From NCBI GenBank assembly GCA_045616985.1, contig JAZLHU010000051.1, positions 1 to 64,000 on the forward strand: 64,000 bases of DNA. Direction: 5' to 3'. The notes beneath the pieces were generated by a model. It worked only from the letters and a program-made list of their open reading frames with translations, was not told the origin of the DNA and searched no databases. Positions 9,468 to 18,319 of this stretch are shown one piece after another. The position numbers and the translations under genes are program-made. Positions within the stretch are counted from its first letter, which is position 1. The number at the start of each line of letters is the position of its first letter. The stretch comes from RUG13409 sp045616985. Lineage in GTDB: Bacteria > Bacillota > Clostridia > Peptostreptococcales > Anaerovoracaceae.

Positions 9468-10043
9468 ATGAAAAAGATTATAGCAGTAGGGCTTTGCCTT
9501 GTGCTGGCACTCTCTTTGGTTGGTTGCGGAACAAAGGAGACTGGAAATGGTTCTTCAGTTGCTGGTGGTGCAGATATACCAAACAGTAGTGAAGTCATTG
9601 ATACAGAGAAAACACAAGAGGCAACTATTGAAACAGATAAAGACACTCCAGACAATAATGTACCATTGTATGCAGAAATGTCTATTGCTGATGGTTCATA
9701 TAAAGATAATAAGGCAACATTTATCTTAAAAAACAATAGCAACGAAGAATACAATTATGGATCTGAGTATGCTATAGAAGAACAAGTAAATGGAGAATGG
9801 CTTGAAATTGTGCTTGACCCTCCATTGACTTGGAACGCTGTCATTATGAAACTTGAACCACAGTCTTCTATCAAGTTTGAAGTTGATTTCTCATTTGGCT
9901 ATGGGGCATTGAAAGATGGCACATACAGACTTAGTAAAACTATCTGCGATAAGGACAGGAATTGGTCTATTGTATATGCAGAGTTCAGCATTCCTGAACT
10001 TTGTGGATTGCCACTTGCACCAGAGGGATTTACAAAACCATAA
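9468..10043 (+). CDS. Lipoprotein with Ig-like domain, 191 aa
   Basis: Residues 1-20 are a lipoprotein signal (LSLVGC lipobox, Cys20), followed by a Ser/Thr/Asn-rich linker. From about residue 65 there is one beta-sandwich domain (MSIADGSYKDNKATFILKNN, then YAIEEQVNGEWLEI and KDGTYRLSK), matching the bacterial Ig-like fold found in small Firmicutes lipoproteins. Probable location is the outer face of the membrane; ligand unknown. The gene is visibly more AT-rich than its neighbours (AAT, GAT, ATT, TAT codons), has its own promoter and terminator, and lies between 23-bp direct repeats. That set of features suggests a transferred cassette. Confidence 0.8.
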   Translation: MKKIIAVGLCLVLALSLVGCGTKETGNGSSVAGGADIPNSSEVIDTEKTQEATIETDKDTPDNNVPLYAEMSIADGSYKDNKATFILKNNSNEEYNYGSEYAIEEQVNGEWLEIVLDPPLTWNAVIMKLEPQSSIKFEVDFSFGYGALKDGTYRLSKTICDKDRNWSIVYAEFSIPELCGLPLAPEGFTKP

Positions 10044-10064
10044 CATTATATTGTTGATAGGTTG

Positions 10065-10090
10065 AGAGAGGTCAATTTGACCTCTCTTTT
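10065..10090 (+). terminator. Terminator after the lipoprotein gene
   Basis: Perfect 10-bp stem AGAGAGGTCA (10065-10074) with TGACCTCTCT (10078-10087), loop ATT, then TTTCTT. Strong intrinsic terminator. Confidence 0.85.
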
Positions 10091-10113
10091 CTTATGCAAT
10101 GCAATAATTTCTC

Positions 10114-10136
10114 AGGTGCTCGGCATAGTGTGTTTT
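10114..10136. repeat. Direct repeat, right copy, flanking lipoprotein cassette
   Basis: AGGTGCTCGGCATAGTGTG followed by four T, differing at one base from 9297-9319. A further partial copy (CATAGTGTGTT) follows at about 10146. Confidence 0.7.
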
Positions 10137-10261
10137 AGATAAAAACATAGTGTGTTCTGTTAAAAAGGCTTAATTTTATAAGGGTTATCTTGACCTGTAT
10201 AATTCTGTAAGCAATTTGCTCCCAGAGAAACACTCAAATCCGAACCGGGAGAGGTTTTAAA

Positions 10262-10290
10262 TTGATGAAATTCGGCTTCGATGGTATAAT
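10262..10290 (+). promoter_or_regulatory. Promoter of walRK
   Basis: TTGATG (10262-10267), 17-nt spacer, TATAAT (10285-10290). Spacing is consensus for sigma-A. The spacer shares TCGGCTTCGAT with the promoter at 6.9 kb. Confidence 0.7.
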
Positions 10291-10341
10291 AAAGTGTTTT
10301 AGTATGCGCTGAAAAAGGAGCCCAAAGAAGGAGGATTCCTC

Positions 10342-11043
10342 ATGAAAAGAATACTCGTAATCGAAGACGAGCAGTCGATCTCAGACATCATCAGATTTAA
10401 CCTTAAAAAAGAAGGGTATGAAGTTGATACGGCTTACGACGGACAGGACGGACTTGCCAAAGCCTTAAGCGAAATCGCCGCACCCGATCTTATACTTCTT
10501 GATATAATGCTGCCGCTTATGGACGGCTTTGAAGTTTGCAAAAAAGTAAGAGAAAAATCCAATGTTCCTATCCTGATGCTCACCGCAAAGGAAGAAGAAG
10601 TTGATAAGGTTCTCGGCCTTGAGCTCGGTGCAGACGACTACATCACAAAGCCCTTCGGCATGCGCGAGCTTATCGCAAGAATCCGCGCAAACATCCGCCG
10701 CACGGAGCAGATGAACCCGGCAGAAGATGTGCCCGCAGACATCAAGGTCTACGGCAATGTTTCCATAGACATGAACCGTTACGAGGTAAAAAAGAACAAC
10801 GAGATTTTAGATCTGACCCTCCGCGAGTTCGAGCTTTTAAAATATCTTGCGGAAAGAGAAGAAAAGGTCTTTTCCCGCGAGCAGCTCCTTGAAGAAGTCT
10901 GGGGCTACGAATATTACGGCGACATCCGCACCGTTGATGTGACCGTCAGGCGCCTTAGGGAAAAAATAGAGGATGATCCGTCCGAACCGAAATTCATCTT
11001 AACAAAACGCGGCATAGGGTATTTCTTCCGCGCGCCGCAATAA
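10342..11043 (+). CDS. walR: OmpR-family response regulator, WalR/PhoP-like
   Basis: A 233-aa DNA-binding response regulator. The receiver domain (1-115) has the acidic pair Glu8/Asp9, phosphoacceptor Asp54 (LLDIMLP), the Thr of MLTAK and Lys of KPF. The C-terminal OmpR winged helix (about 135-232) has LTLREFELLKYLAE and RTVDVTVRRLREKIEDDP, typical of WalR/YycF and PhoP. WalR controls wall hydrolase genes in Firmicutes. The kinase gene follows 25 nt later. The accessory genes walH, walI and walJ are not present next to it, so the name rests on similarity and pairing with a PAS-containing kinase. RBS AGGAGG lies 8 nt before the start. Confidence 0.8.
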   Translation: MKRILVIEDEQSISDIIRFNLKKEGYEVDTAYDGQDGLAKALSEIAAPDLILLDIMLPLMDGFEVCKKVREKSNVPILMLTAKEEEVDKVLGLELGADDYITKPFGMRELIARIRANIRRTEQMNPAEDVPADIKVYGNVSIDMNRYEVKKNNEILDLTLREFELLKYLAEREEKVFSREQLLEEVWGYEYYGDIRTVDVTVRRLREKIEDDPSEPKFILTKRGIGYFFRAPQ

Positions 11044-11068
11044 TACGAGTGCATTACATAAGCAAAAA

Positions 11069-12898
11069 GTGAAAAAAACAATCAAAGGAAGCGTTCGCCA
11101 GAGAATAATTCTGATTTACTTCCTGCTGGTGTTCATAGCAATGGCCATCGTTTCGGTCTACCTTATGAGCAGCATGGAAACAAATCAGCTTGCCTCCTTA
11201 AAACAGAATATCGAAAGCAGCATAAACCAAAGCAATCTGCTTTCAACACTTTCAAACTACGAGCCATTGGATCAGAATTCCGGCGGACTCTCGGTTTTAC
11301 TTGAAGAAAGCTGGGCCGGCGGCAGCACACAGGAAATCAGCATCGTCGGTAAAAACATGCTTATACTTGCATCATCAAACAAAACCCTGCAGGGCAAAAG
11401 CGCTGCCGCCGTTTTGGATGCAGACCTTCTTGCAAAAACATTTTCAAAAAAGACAGCCTCGGAAAAACGCGGCAGCACGGGAGATATAGAAATACTGTCC
11501 TTGTCGTATCCTGCCTGGGATAAAAGCGAAAGCAAGGTCATCGGTGCCGTATATGTAAGAGCGGATCTTACAATAATCAATCAGTTCTTATCAACCAGCA
11601 AGGCCCTCTTTGTGCGCGCCATTGTCCTTGCCCTCATCATTACGGTGCTTTTGGGCTTTATTCTTGCACGCAGCATCACCGTTCCGATCAACAGGGTAAC
11701 GGAAACCGCAGAGGCAATGTCTAAGGGGGATTTCTCAAAATCCGTTCCCGTAAAATCCAATGACGAAATCGGCCAGCTTGCAGAGATGTTCAATATCCTT
11801 CGCGAAAAGCTCGATGCCACATTGGAAGAGATATCATCGGAAAAAAATAAACTCGGAACCATCCTGGAATATATGGCAGACGGTCTTATAGCCATAGACC
11901 TTGAAGGCCGCATCCTTCACGCAAATCCGCAGGCCCGTGAAATGCTCGGCATCGCAGAAGAGGCAGACCTTTCAAAAGCAAGCTACGATCAGCTTATGAG
12001 CGGTGTTGCGGAAGACCTTACGCTCGATAAGCTCAAAGAAAACTGCAGAGACGAGGGCGGTCAGGGAGTCTTTGAACAGGACGGCAGGATTTTTGCCGTA
12101 CGCTACGACCGCTTTAAGGATGAGGATGCGGAGGACATCGGTATCATCATAATCATTCAGGATATTACGGAGCGGCAAAAGCTTGAGGATATGCAGACAG
12201 ACTTTGTTGCCAATGTTTCCCACGAGCTTAAAACTCCTCTCACAAATATTAAAAGCTATACGGAAACTCTGCTCGACGGCGCCCTCGAAGATCGCGACAC
12301 AGCAGACCACTTCCTTGAAATCATCAACTCGGAAGCAGACCGCATGAACCGCCTTGTAAAAGACCTCCTGCAGCTTAGCCGACTTGACAACAATCAAGAC
12401 ATCACCAACATAAAAGAAACCAATGCCGTAATGCTTGTCGACACCGCTGTTACAAAAATTCAAATCACGGCAGCCGGCAAGAATCAGCAGCTCAATAAGC
12501 TCTACGACAACGCAAAAGATATCCGCGTAAATGTTGACCGCGATAAATTCGAACAGGTAATACTAAACGTCCTTACCAACGCCATCAAGTATACACAGGA
12601 AGGCGGCCGCATAGACGTCGATGTATTCGAGCAGGCAGCCTCGTGTAAAATCATTGTAAGCGATAACGGGATAGGTATTTCCGCCGAAGCTCTTCCGAGA
12701 ATATTCGAACGCTTCTACCGTGTTGATAGAGCCCGTTCCCGAGCCATGGGAGGCACCGGTCTGGGGCTTGCCATCACAAAGCAAATCGTAGAAAACCACG
12801 GCGGAACCATTATTGCCGAATCTACCGAAGGCAAAGGCACCAAGATGATAATCGAGCTTCCGCTCGCTTTGCGTAAGGGTGTACGTAACATTGATTAA
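11069..12898 (+). CDS. walK: Sensor histidine kinase, WalK-like
   Basis: A 609-aa membrane kinase partnered with the preceding regulator. Order: TM1 (about 13-32), extracellular sensor region (33-170), TM2 (about 175-197, ending LGFILAR), HAMP (198-250), PAS (about 262-370), HisKA with NVSHELKTPLTN (His about 385), HATPase_c with N box NVLTNAIKYT, DNGIG and GGTGLGLAI. This order matches WalK/VicK. The start is GTG at 11069, preceded only by a weak purine stretch, which suggests low translation or coupling to walR. The end is 31 nt before a partial element-B repeat; no terminator is seen. Confidence 0.82.
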   Translation: MKKTIKGSVRQRIILIYFLLVFIAMAIVSVYLMSSMETNQLASLKQNIESSINQSNLLSTLSNYEPLDQNSGGLSVLLEESWAGGSTQEISIVGKNMLILASSNKTLQGKSAAAVLDADLLAKTFSKKTASEKRGSTGDIEILSLSYPAWDKSESKVIGAVYVRADLTIINQFLSTSKALFVRAIVLALIITVLLGFILARSITVPINRVTETAEAMSKGDFSKSVPVKSNDEIGQLAEMFNILREKLDATLEEISSEKNKLGTILEYMADGLIAIDLEGRILHANPQAREMLGIAEEADLSKASYDQLMSGVAEDLTLDKLKENCRDEGGQGVFEQDGRIFAVRYDRFKDEDAEDIGIIIIIQDITERQKLEDMQTDFVANVSHELKTPLTNIKSYTETLLDGALEDRDTADHFLEIINSEADRMNRLVKDLLQLSRLDNNQDITNIKETNAVMLVDTAVTKIQITAAGKNQQLNKLYDNAKDIRVNVDRDKFEQVILNVLTNAIKYTQEGGRIDVDVFEQAASCKIIVSDNGIGISAEALPRIFERFYRVDRARSRAMGGTGLGLAITKQIVENHGGTIIAESTEGKGTKMIIELPLALRKGVRNID

Positions 12899-12933
12899 AA
12901 ACTTGCTTAAAACCAACCTGCACTTAAGCTTTC

Positions 12934-13006
12934 ACAAAGTATCACTTTCATCCGCGCAGGTGCAGTGCTGCTTTTGAAACATCAGCTCTGCTTCCTGAGC
13001 TCCCTG
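12934..13006 (+). repeat. Dispersed repeat B, partial copy (5' segment only)
   Basis: About 72 nt closely matching the first part of the longer copies at 18320 and 60737 (shared CACTTTCATCCGCGCAGGTG and GCTTTTGAAACATCA). The rest of B is absent. A small hairpin around CTGCT/AGCAG follows it. The 249-nt gap between walK and the chorismate mutase gene otherwise shows no gene. Confidence 0.75.
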
Positions 13007-13147
13007 CTGCGGAGAGCAGCTCGCTCTTAACGGAAGTCTCGCTGTGTTCAAAGACGCAGCTTATGCAAAACGCATCTGAAAGCGATCCTTTGCAAAAGCA
13101 TTAAAAAATATTGTATAAGCCCGGGAAGTGTGAAAAGGAATAAAAGA

Positions 13148-13408
13148 ATGGAGCTTAAAGAGTTAAGAGAAGAAATAAATGCAATTGATGCGCAGATAGA
13201 AGATCTGTTCCAGAAAAGAATGGATGTATCTGCCAAGATTGCAGACTACAAGAAAGCAAGTGGACTCCCTACAAGAGATCCGCAAAGAGAAGCGGAAATT
13301 CTGGACAAGCATGTAAAGTCAGTTCGTCCGGAGCTTTCGATTTATGTTTACGAGCTTTTTGAAAAGCTGATGCAGCTCTCAAGAGATTATCAGAACTCTA
13401 TCAGATAA
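13148..13408 (+). CDS. Chorismate mutase (AroQ type II)
   Basis: An 86-aa single-domain AroQ-fold chorismate mutase, converting chorismate to prephenate for Phe and Tyr synthesis. Conserved pattern: ELREEINAIDAQIEDLFQKR, then VSAKIADYKK (catalytic Arg and Lys positions) and RDPQREAEIL. Length is normal for the monofunctional enzyme. The ATG at 13148 has AAGGA 8-9 nt upstream; an in-frame GTG at 13130 lacks a proper site. A shikimate kinase of the same pathway is encoded at 20 kb, but not in the same operon. Confidence 0.88.
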   Translation: MELKELREEINAIDAQIEDLFQKRMDVSAKIADYKKASGLPTRDPQREAEILDKHVKSVRPELSIYVYELFEKLMQLSRDYQNSIR

Positions 13409-13480
13409 AATCAAATATCAAAGATACAAAAGATATCTGATGTTGAGAGGAAAACAAATTACAGAAACAGAGGAAATACA

Positions 13481-14401
13481 ATGAAACAAAAACCGGTACT
13501 TGTAGTAATGGCTGCGGGAATGGGCAGCCGCTACGGCGGACTTAAGCAAATCGACAAACTTGGTCCGAACGGCGAAGTCATCATAGACTATTCGCTTTAC
13601 GATGCACACAGAGCAGGCTTTGATAAAGTTGTTTTCATCATCAAGCATGCAATTGAAGAAGATTTCAAAGAAATCATAAACCGCGGCATAGGGAAACACA
13701 TGGAAACGGCATACGCATTTCAGGAGGTTTCGGATATTCCCGAGGGCTTCAGCGTTCCCGAAGAAAGAGTAAAGCCATGGGGAACGGGCCACGCAATCCT
13801 TTCTGCAAAAGACCTCATAGACGGACCCTTTGCAGTGATCAATGCCGACGACTACTATGGGCCGGGAGTGTTTAAGGCAATATACGAATATCTTTGCACT
13901 GCAGAAGATAGCGATAAATACGATTACTGCATGGCAGGATACAAGCTTAAAAATACAATGTCAGAAACAGGCTCCGTTGCACGCGGAGTATGCGTGGAGG
14001 AAAACGGATGCCTTAAGCGCATCGACGAGCGCACGGACGTCAGAAAAATGGATGGTACAATTAAGTTTACCGAAGACGGCGGACAAACCTTTACGGAGCT
14101 TGATCCGGATTCAACAGTATCAATGAACTTTTTCGGCTTTACGCCCTCTATCTTAAAAGAACTGGAGGAGAGATTTCCTGTTGCTCTGGAAAACATTTTG
14201 AAAACAAACCCGATCAAAGGGGAATTTTATATACCGATCGTTTCTTCCGAGCTTATTGTTGAAGGGAAGGCAAGCATTAAGGTACTTCCATGCAGCGATA
14301 AATGGTTTGGGGTAACAAATAAAGAGGACAGACCAATGGTGGCAGAGTCCTTTAAAAGACTGACAGAGGAAGGAGTTTATCCGACAGAATTATGGAAGTA
14401 A
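13481..14401 (+). CDS. Sugar-phosphate nucleotidyltransferase-like protein
   Basis: A 306-aa protein with the nucleotidyltransferase fold. The N-terminal motif VVMAAGMGSRYGGLKQIDKL contains the GxGxR-type nucleotide-binding loop and the downstream Lys; NADDYYG (about residues 121-127) is the metal-binding Asp region. Such proteins join NTPs to sugar phosphates, but the middle region (SVARGVCVEENGCLKRIDER) belongs to a subgroup whose substrate is not known. Its last 10 nt overlap the M42 peptidase gene, suggesting translational coupling. A GAGGAAA site precedes the start. Could act in wall polymer or capsule sugar metabolism; inference only. Confidence 0.7.
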   Translation: MKQKPVLVVMAAGMGSRYGGLKQIDKLGPNGEVIIDYSLYDAHRAGFDKVVFIIKHAIEEDFKEIINRGIGKHMETAYAFQEVSDIPEGFSVPEERVKPWGTGHAILSAKDLIDGPFAVINADDYYGPGVFKAIYEYLCTAEDSDKYDYCMAGYKLKNTMSETGSVARGVCVEENGCLKRIDERTDVRKMDGTIKFTEDGGQTFTELDPDSTVSMNFFGFTPSILKELEERFPVALENILKTNPIKGEFYIPIVSSELIVEGKASIKVLPCSDKWFGVTNKEDRPMVAESFKRLTEEGVYPTELWK

Positions 14402-15435
14402 AAGATTATCTTCATCTTCTTTGCGAGCAGCAGGGTCCTTCGGGATTTGAAAGACCGATCGCAGAGCTTGCAAAAGAATTGATAAAACCATTTGTTGATG
14501 AGATCTGTGTTGACACCTTAGGCAACCTTATCGCAACAAAAAGGTGCGGAAAGAAAAATGCAAAGAAGATGCTCATTGCAGCGCATCTTGATGAAATCGG
14601 GCTTATGGTTAACGGCTATGAGGACGGATTTCTTTCCTTTACTCAGGTTGGCGGCGTTGATCAAAGAATGCTTCCATCCCGCGATGTGGTCGTTATGACA
14701 AAGCCGCCTCGCGTTGGTGTTATCTGTGCACAGCCGCCTCATGTGCTTTCTGCAGAAGACATGGAAAAAGCGATCCCGATGGAAAACCTGAGAATAGACG
14801 TCGGGCTTACAGATGCTCAGGCAAAAAGGCTTATACCGATCGGAACGCCGATTACATTCAGAACAGAAGGCTTTGAGCTTGGAAAGGATTCTTATGTAAG
14901 CAAGACCTTAGACGACAGAGCATGCTTTGTATCACTGATTAAAGCGGCAGAGCTTCTTCAGAATAAAACACTTCCGTGGGATGTTGTTTTTGTGGGAAGC
15001 ATTTGCGAGGAAGTCGGCGGGGCAGGCGCAGCAGTTTCCGTATTTGAAGAAGCGCCTGTCGTTTGCATGGCAATCGACGTTACACACGCATCAACACCGG
15101 ATGCTCAGCCGGAAGCTCAGACCCACGGTCTTTCGGACGGTCCGGTTCTTTGCATCGGCCCTAATATAAACAAGGTGGTCGGCGACGGCTTATTCAAAGC
15201 CGCAAAGGATAATTACATTCCTTATCAGACGGAAATCTGCCCGGGCAGAACCGGCACGGATGCATGGGCAATGCAGATTACAAAAGAGGGCATAGCGACA
15301 GGTCTTATTGAGCTTCCGCTTCGCTACATGCATACACCTGTTGAAACAGTCAGCATTTCGGATATTGAAGATTGTGCAAAGCTTGTTTGCGCTTATGCGC
15401 AAGATCCGGGAGAGGAGGTCATGTCATGGCTGTAA
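14392..15435 (+). CDS. M42 family metallo-aminopeptidase (first of three)
   Basis: A 347-aa M42 peptidase (glutamyl aminopeptidase/TET type), a cytosolic dinuclear-metal enzyme that trims peptides and usually forms dodecamers. Visible motifs: LIAAHLDEIGLM (metal His and catalytic Asp), LDDRACF (bridging Asp), SICEEVGGAGA (catalytic and metal Glu pair), AIDVTHA and a C-terminal RYMHTPVE (metal His). It overlaps the preceding gene by 10 nt and the next by 10 nt, so the three form a coupled unit. Confidence 0.88.
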   Translation: MEVKDYLHLLCEQQGPSGFERPIAELAKELIKPFVDEICVDTLGNLIATKRCGKKNAKKMLIAAHLDEIGLMVNGYEDGFLSFTQVGGVDQRMLPSRDVVVMTKPPRVGVICAQPPHVLSAEDMEKAIPMENLRIDVGLTDAQAKRLIPIGTPITFRTEGFELGKDSYVSKTLDDRACFVSLIKAAELLQNKTLPWDVVFVGSICEEVGGAGAAVSVFEEAPVVCMAIDVTHASTPDAQPEAQTHGLSDGPVLCIGPNINKVVGDGLFKAAKDNYIPYQTEICPGRTGTDAWAMQITKEGIATGLIELPLRYMHTPVETVSISDIEDCAKLVCAYAQDPGEEVMSWL

Positions 15436-16466
15436 AGAAAAATAAACTTCCCGAAGTGACAGAGCTGCTTTCCGAGCTTACGCTCCTTGGCGGAGTATCC
15501 GGAGTTGAAAACGAAGTAAGAGATTACATCAAAGAAAAAGCTTTGCCTTATGCAGACAGCATTAAAACAGATGCTATGGGAAATCTCATTGTCTTTAAAA
15601 AAGGCGCAAGACGTTCTCCAAAGCTCATGCTCTCCGCACACATGGACGAAGTCGGCCTCATCGTAACAAAAATAACAGACGAAGGCTATCTTAAAATTTC
15701 ACCCGTCGGCGGAATAGATATTAGAGTTGTGTTCGGCCGCAAGGTTTATGTGGGGCCAAAGGAAATCCCGGGAGTCCTCGGCCTTAAGGCAATCCACCTT
15801 ACAACTGCTGAAGAACGCACCAGGATTCCGAAGTGGTCCGACCTTTACATAGACATAGGTGTTACAAGCAAAGATGATGCCCTGGAGCTTGTTTCTCTCG
15901 GCGATGTTTGCACCTTTGATTCGGACTATGTGCGTATCGGAACAAATGAAATAAAAGCAAAGGCAATTGACGACCGCTTCGGATGTGCAGTAATGCTGAA
16001 GCTTTTGGAAGAAAAGCTTCCTGTTGACACCTGCTTTGTGTTCACCGTTCAGGAGGAAGTAGGAACAAGAGGAGCTTTCGGCGCAGCATTCTCAGTAAAG
16101 CCCGACATTGCACTTGTGCTTGAAGGAACAACATCGGCAGACTTTGCAGGCGTTCCCGATTCCAAGAAGGTAACACTTCTTGGCGCAGGTCCCGTGATTG
16201 GCTTTATGGATGCAGGAACGATTTACGACCGCGGCCTCTTTGAGCAGATAAGAGACATTGCCATAAGTAAAAACATTCCGTGGCAAATCAAAGGCCGCAT
16301 CGCAGGCGGCACAGATGCCTCCGCAATTCAGCGCAGCCGTGAAGGTGTCCGCGTTGCAAGCATCTCTGCTCCGATACGCAACATTCATTCACCAAACACA
16401 GTTGCCGATCTTCGCGATATCAAGCATGCCTGCGAGCTTGCAAAAGCTTTTGTACTAACTATATAA
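15426..16466 (+). CDS. M42 family metallo-aminopeptidase (second of three)
   Basis: A 346-aa paralogue of the preceding enzyme. Motifs: LSAHMDEVGLIV, IDDRFGC, VQEEVGTRGAF, and the C-terminal RNIHSPNTV metal-His region. The ATG at 15426 is preceded by GAGGAGG with good spacing; the frame is open further upstream inside the previous gene but without a better start. Tandem M42 enzymes often differ in residue preference and can form mixed TET particles, so a hetero-oligomer with the upstream protein is possible. The gene is followed by an inverted copy of element A and no clear terminator. Confidence 0.88.
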   Translation: MAVKKNKLPEVTELLSELTLLGGVSGVENEVRDYIKEKALPYADSIKTDAMGNLIVFKKGARRSPKLMLSAHMDEVGLIVTKITDEGYLKISPVGGIDIRVVFGRKVYVGPKEIPGVLGLKAIHLTTAEERTRIPKWSDLYIDIGVTSKDDALELVSLGDVCTFDSDYVRIGTNEIKAKAIDDRFGCAVMLKLLEEKLPVDTCFVFTVQEEVGTRGAFGAAFSVKPDIALVLEGTTSADFAGVPDSKKVTLLGAGPVIGFMDAGTIYDRGLFEQIRDIAISKNIPWQIKGRIAGGTDASAIQRSREGVRVASISAPIRNIHSPNTVADLRDIKHACELAKAFVLTI

Positions 16467-16471
16467 ATATT

Positions 16472-16681
16472 AGCTCGGAAAGCGTGCGAATCTATTTCTC
16501 AGACACGCTCCCGCTATTGGGGCCCCCGGCAGCAGTTCTAAGCTCTGTCTGCACGCATACTTCAGGCTCAAAGTGCCAAAGCCTGCTGCTTTGCTCTTTG
16601 CTCCTTCGTCTGCTGCTGGCCAATCGCTAAGAACCGGCTTCCCCAAATGTCTTAGAAACAGCTTCGCCCGTTTTCCGAGCT
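16472..16681 (-). repeat. Dispersed repeat element A, copy 2 (inverted)
   Basis: Reverse-oriented copy in the gap between the M42 and divIC-like genes. Its ends are a perfect 10-bp inverted repeat, AGCTCGGAAA (16472-16481) and TTTCCGAGCT (16672-16681), with a sequence distinct from most of the other copies. The core contains GAACCGGCTTCC and CCAAAGCCTGCTGCTTTGC. Confidence 0.85.
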
Positions 16682-16698
16682 TAACATTCTAAAGAGTT

Positions 16699-17106
16699 AT
16701 GAATGATCCGTTTAAACAAGACATATTAGATGATGCTCTCACGGCAAAGCAGCTGGAGCGCAAGAAGAAGAGAGAGCCGGTAAAGGAACGGAAAGCTCAG
16801 AAGGAAGCGCGCCGGAAAATCGCAGAAGAAAACCGCACCAAAAGAAACAGTTTTGCTGCGGTGATTTTTGCAGTGCTTGTTGTTCTGGCCATCATCTTCG
16901 GCAAGGACTTTAAACAAATAGTAAATCTTACAAAACAAAAAAAGCAGGCACAGGCTCAGCTTGATGCGATCAATTCAAAAATCGCTCAGCTTGAAGACGA
17001 ACTTTCAAGAATAAAATCTCCGGAGTATATAGAGCAGCAGGCACGAAGCCAGCTTCGCATGATCTATCCCGGCGAAATTTTATATGTGATTCTTGAGGAT
17101 AAATAG
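16699..17106 (+). CDS. Septum formation initiator, DivIC/FtsB-like
   Basis: A 135-aa bitopic membrane protein. Residues 1-50 are a highly charged cytoplasmic tail (many Lys, Arg, Glu), 51-68 a single membrane helix (FAAVIFAVLVVLAIIFG), and 70-110 an extracellular coiled coil (LTKQKKQAQAQLDAINSKI) ending in RSQLRMIYPGEILYVI, the signature of the DivIC/FtsB family. These proteins bridge FtsL and FtsQ/DivIB in the divisome and help activate septal wall synthesis. The length and long basic tail fit DivIC better than FtsB. Both sides are copies of element A in the same inverted orientation, which is unusual for a division gene. Confidence 0.85.
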   Translation: MNDPFKQDILDDALTAKQLERKKKREPVKERKAQKEARRKIAEENRTKRNSFAAVIFAVLVVLAIIFGKDFKQIVNLTKQKKQAQAQLDAINSKIAQLEDELSRIKSPEYIEQQARSQLRMIYPGEILYVILEDK

Positions 17107-17290
17107 CGCAAACAAATACAGATACGCTCGCGCTTGATTGGGAGCCCGGCAGCGGTGCTAAGCTCTGCCTTTGCACAGACTTCAGTTTCAAAGTGCCAAA
17201 GCCTACTGCTTTGCTCTTTGCTCCTTCGTCTGCTGCTCGTCAATCGCTAAAAACCGGCTTCCCAAACAGTCTGCTTTGGTATCAGAATTC
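17107..17290 (-). repeat. Dispersed repeat element A, copy 3 (inverted)
   Basis: Reverse-oriented copy between the divIC-like gene and rsmA. The core is clear (CAAAGTGCCAAAGCC, CAATCGCTAA, AACCGGCTTCCC). The terminal inverted repeat is weak in this copy (only short matches), so the boundaries are approximate. Confidence 0.75.
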
Positions 17291-17382
17291 ATTTGCTGTA
17301 TACATTAATCAGGTATGTGTTTTTAGATTTTCAAATTCAGGAATGTTTTGTCAAAGAAAAAAATGCACTCAGACAAATTGCA

Positions 17383-18306
17383 ATGAAAGCAAAAAAATCA
17401 CTTGGGCAAAATTTCATAAGTGATCCGGGCTTGATCAGTGCGATAGTTGATGCTACCGGAGTCGGCCCCGAAGACACTGTAGTTGAGATCGGTCCCGGCC
17501 GCGGTGCGCTCACGTTTGAGCTTGCAAGACGCGCAAAAAAGGTCATCGCCGTTGAGCTTGATAAAGACCTGATTCCGGGCCTTCGCGCCGGGGCACTTCT
17601 TGCAGGCAATGTAGAGATCATCAACGAAGATATTTTGCAATTTGATTTCAGTTCTGCAGTCAGAACGCTTAATGAAAGCCGGGACTCTTCGTTTTCGGAT
17701 AAGCTGTATTCAGCTCAAAAACCAAAGCTTCGAATAGTCGGCAATTTGCCTTACTATATAACAACACCGATCATAATGGGCTTGCTGGAAAAGAACGTGC
17801 CCGCCGCATCTCTGACCTTTATGGTTCAGAAGGAGGTGGCGCAGCGGATCACCTCGCCGCCCGGCAGCAAAGACTACGGAGTACTCTCCATCAGCGTTCA
17901 GTACTATTGCGATACGCAGTATATGCTTGATGCCCCCGCAGAATACTTCAGTCCCCGGCCAAAGGTCGATTCCGCCGTTGTAAACCTTTTGCCGCGGCCC
18001 CGATCACAGCGCCTGCTTTATGCAGAGCCGTTTGCACAAAAGAAATGGCAGTCTGCAGGCGAAGGATCTAAAAAGGCATCTGCAGAAAATACAGCAGAGT
18101 TTGAAAAACAATTCTTCGCTCTCGTAAAGACCGCTTTCGTTCAGCGCCGCAAGACCATGCAAAACTGCCTCGCCGGCTACGGCGGGTTAACGAAAGAGCA
18201 GCTTGCAAAAATACTGGAAAGCTGTGCCGTCGACCCGAGCCGCAGACCCGAGACCCTCTCCATTGAGGAGTTTGTGACCGTTTTTGCGAAAATACTCAGT
18301 AATTAG
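17383..18306 (+). CDS. rsmA: 16S rRNA (adenine1518/1519-N6,N6)-dimethyltransferase RsmA (KsgA)
   Basis: A 307-aa methyltransferase that dimethylates the two adjacent adenines in the 3'-end hairpin of 16S rRNA during small-subunit maturation. Motifs: KKSLGQNFISDP at the N-terminus, the SAM-binding IGPGRGALT, VELDKDL, and catalytic NLPYYITTPI. It is longer than usual (about 270 aa) because of a Lys/Ala/Glu-rich insertion near residues 208-245 between the catalytic and C-terminal domains. I take the ATG at 17383, where family similarity begins; it has no good ribosome site. The frame is open back to 17293. Confidence 0.9.
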   Translation: MKAKKSLGQNFISDPGLISAIVDATGVGPEDTVVEIGPGRGALTFELARRAKKVIAVELDKDLIPGLRAGALLAGNVEIINEDILQFDFSSAVRTLNESRDSSFSDKLYSAQKPKLRIVGNLPYYITTPIIMGLLEKNVPAASLTFMVQKEVAQRITSPPGSKDYGVLSISVQYYCDTQYMLDAPAEYFSPRPKVDSAVVNLLPRPRSQRLLYAEPFAQKKWQSAGEGSKKASAENTAEFEKQFFALVKTAFVQRRKTMQNCLAGYGGLTKEQLAKILESCAVDPSRRPETLSIEEFVTVFAKILSN

Positions 18307-18319
18307 CATCAAGCTATTT

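Noticed and set aside
17293..17382. N-terminal extension of RsmA by 30 residues
   Set aside because: The extra residues do not resemble the family and begin next to element A; similarity starts with KKSLGQNF at the ATG at 17383.
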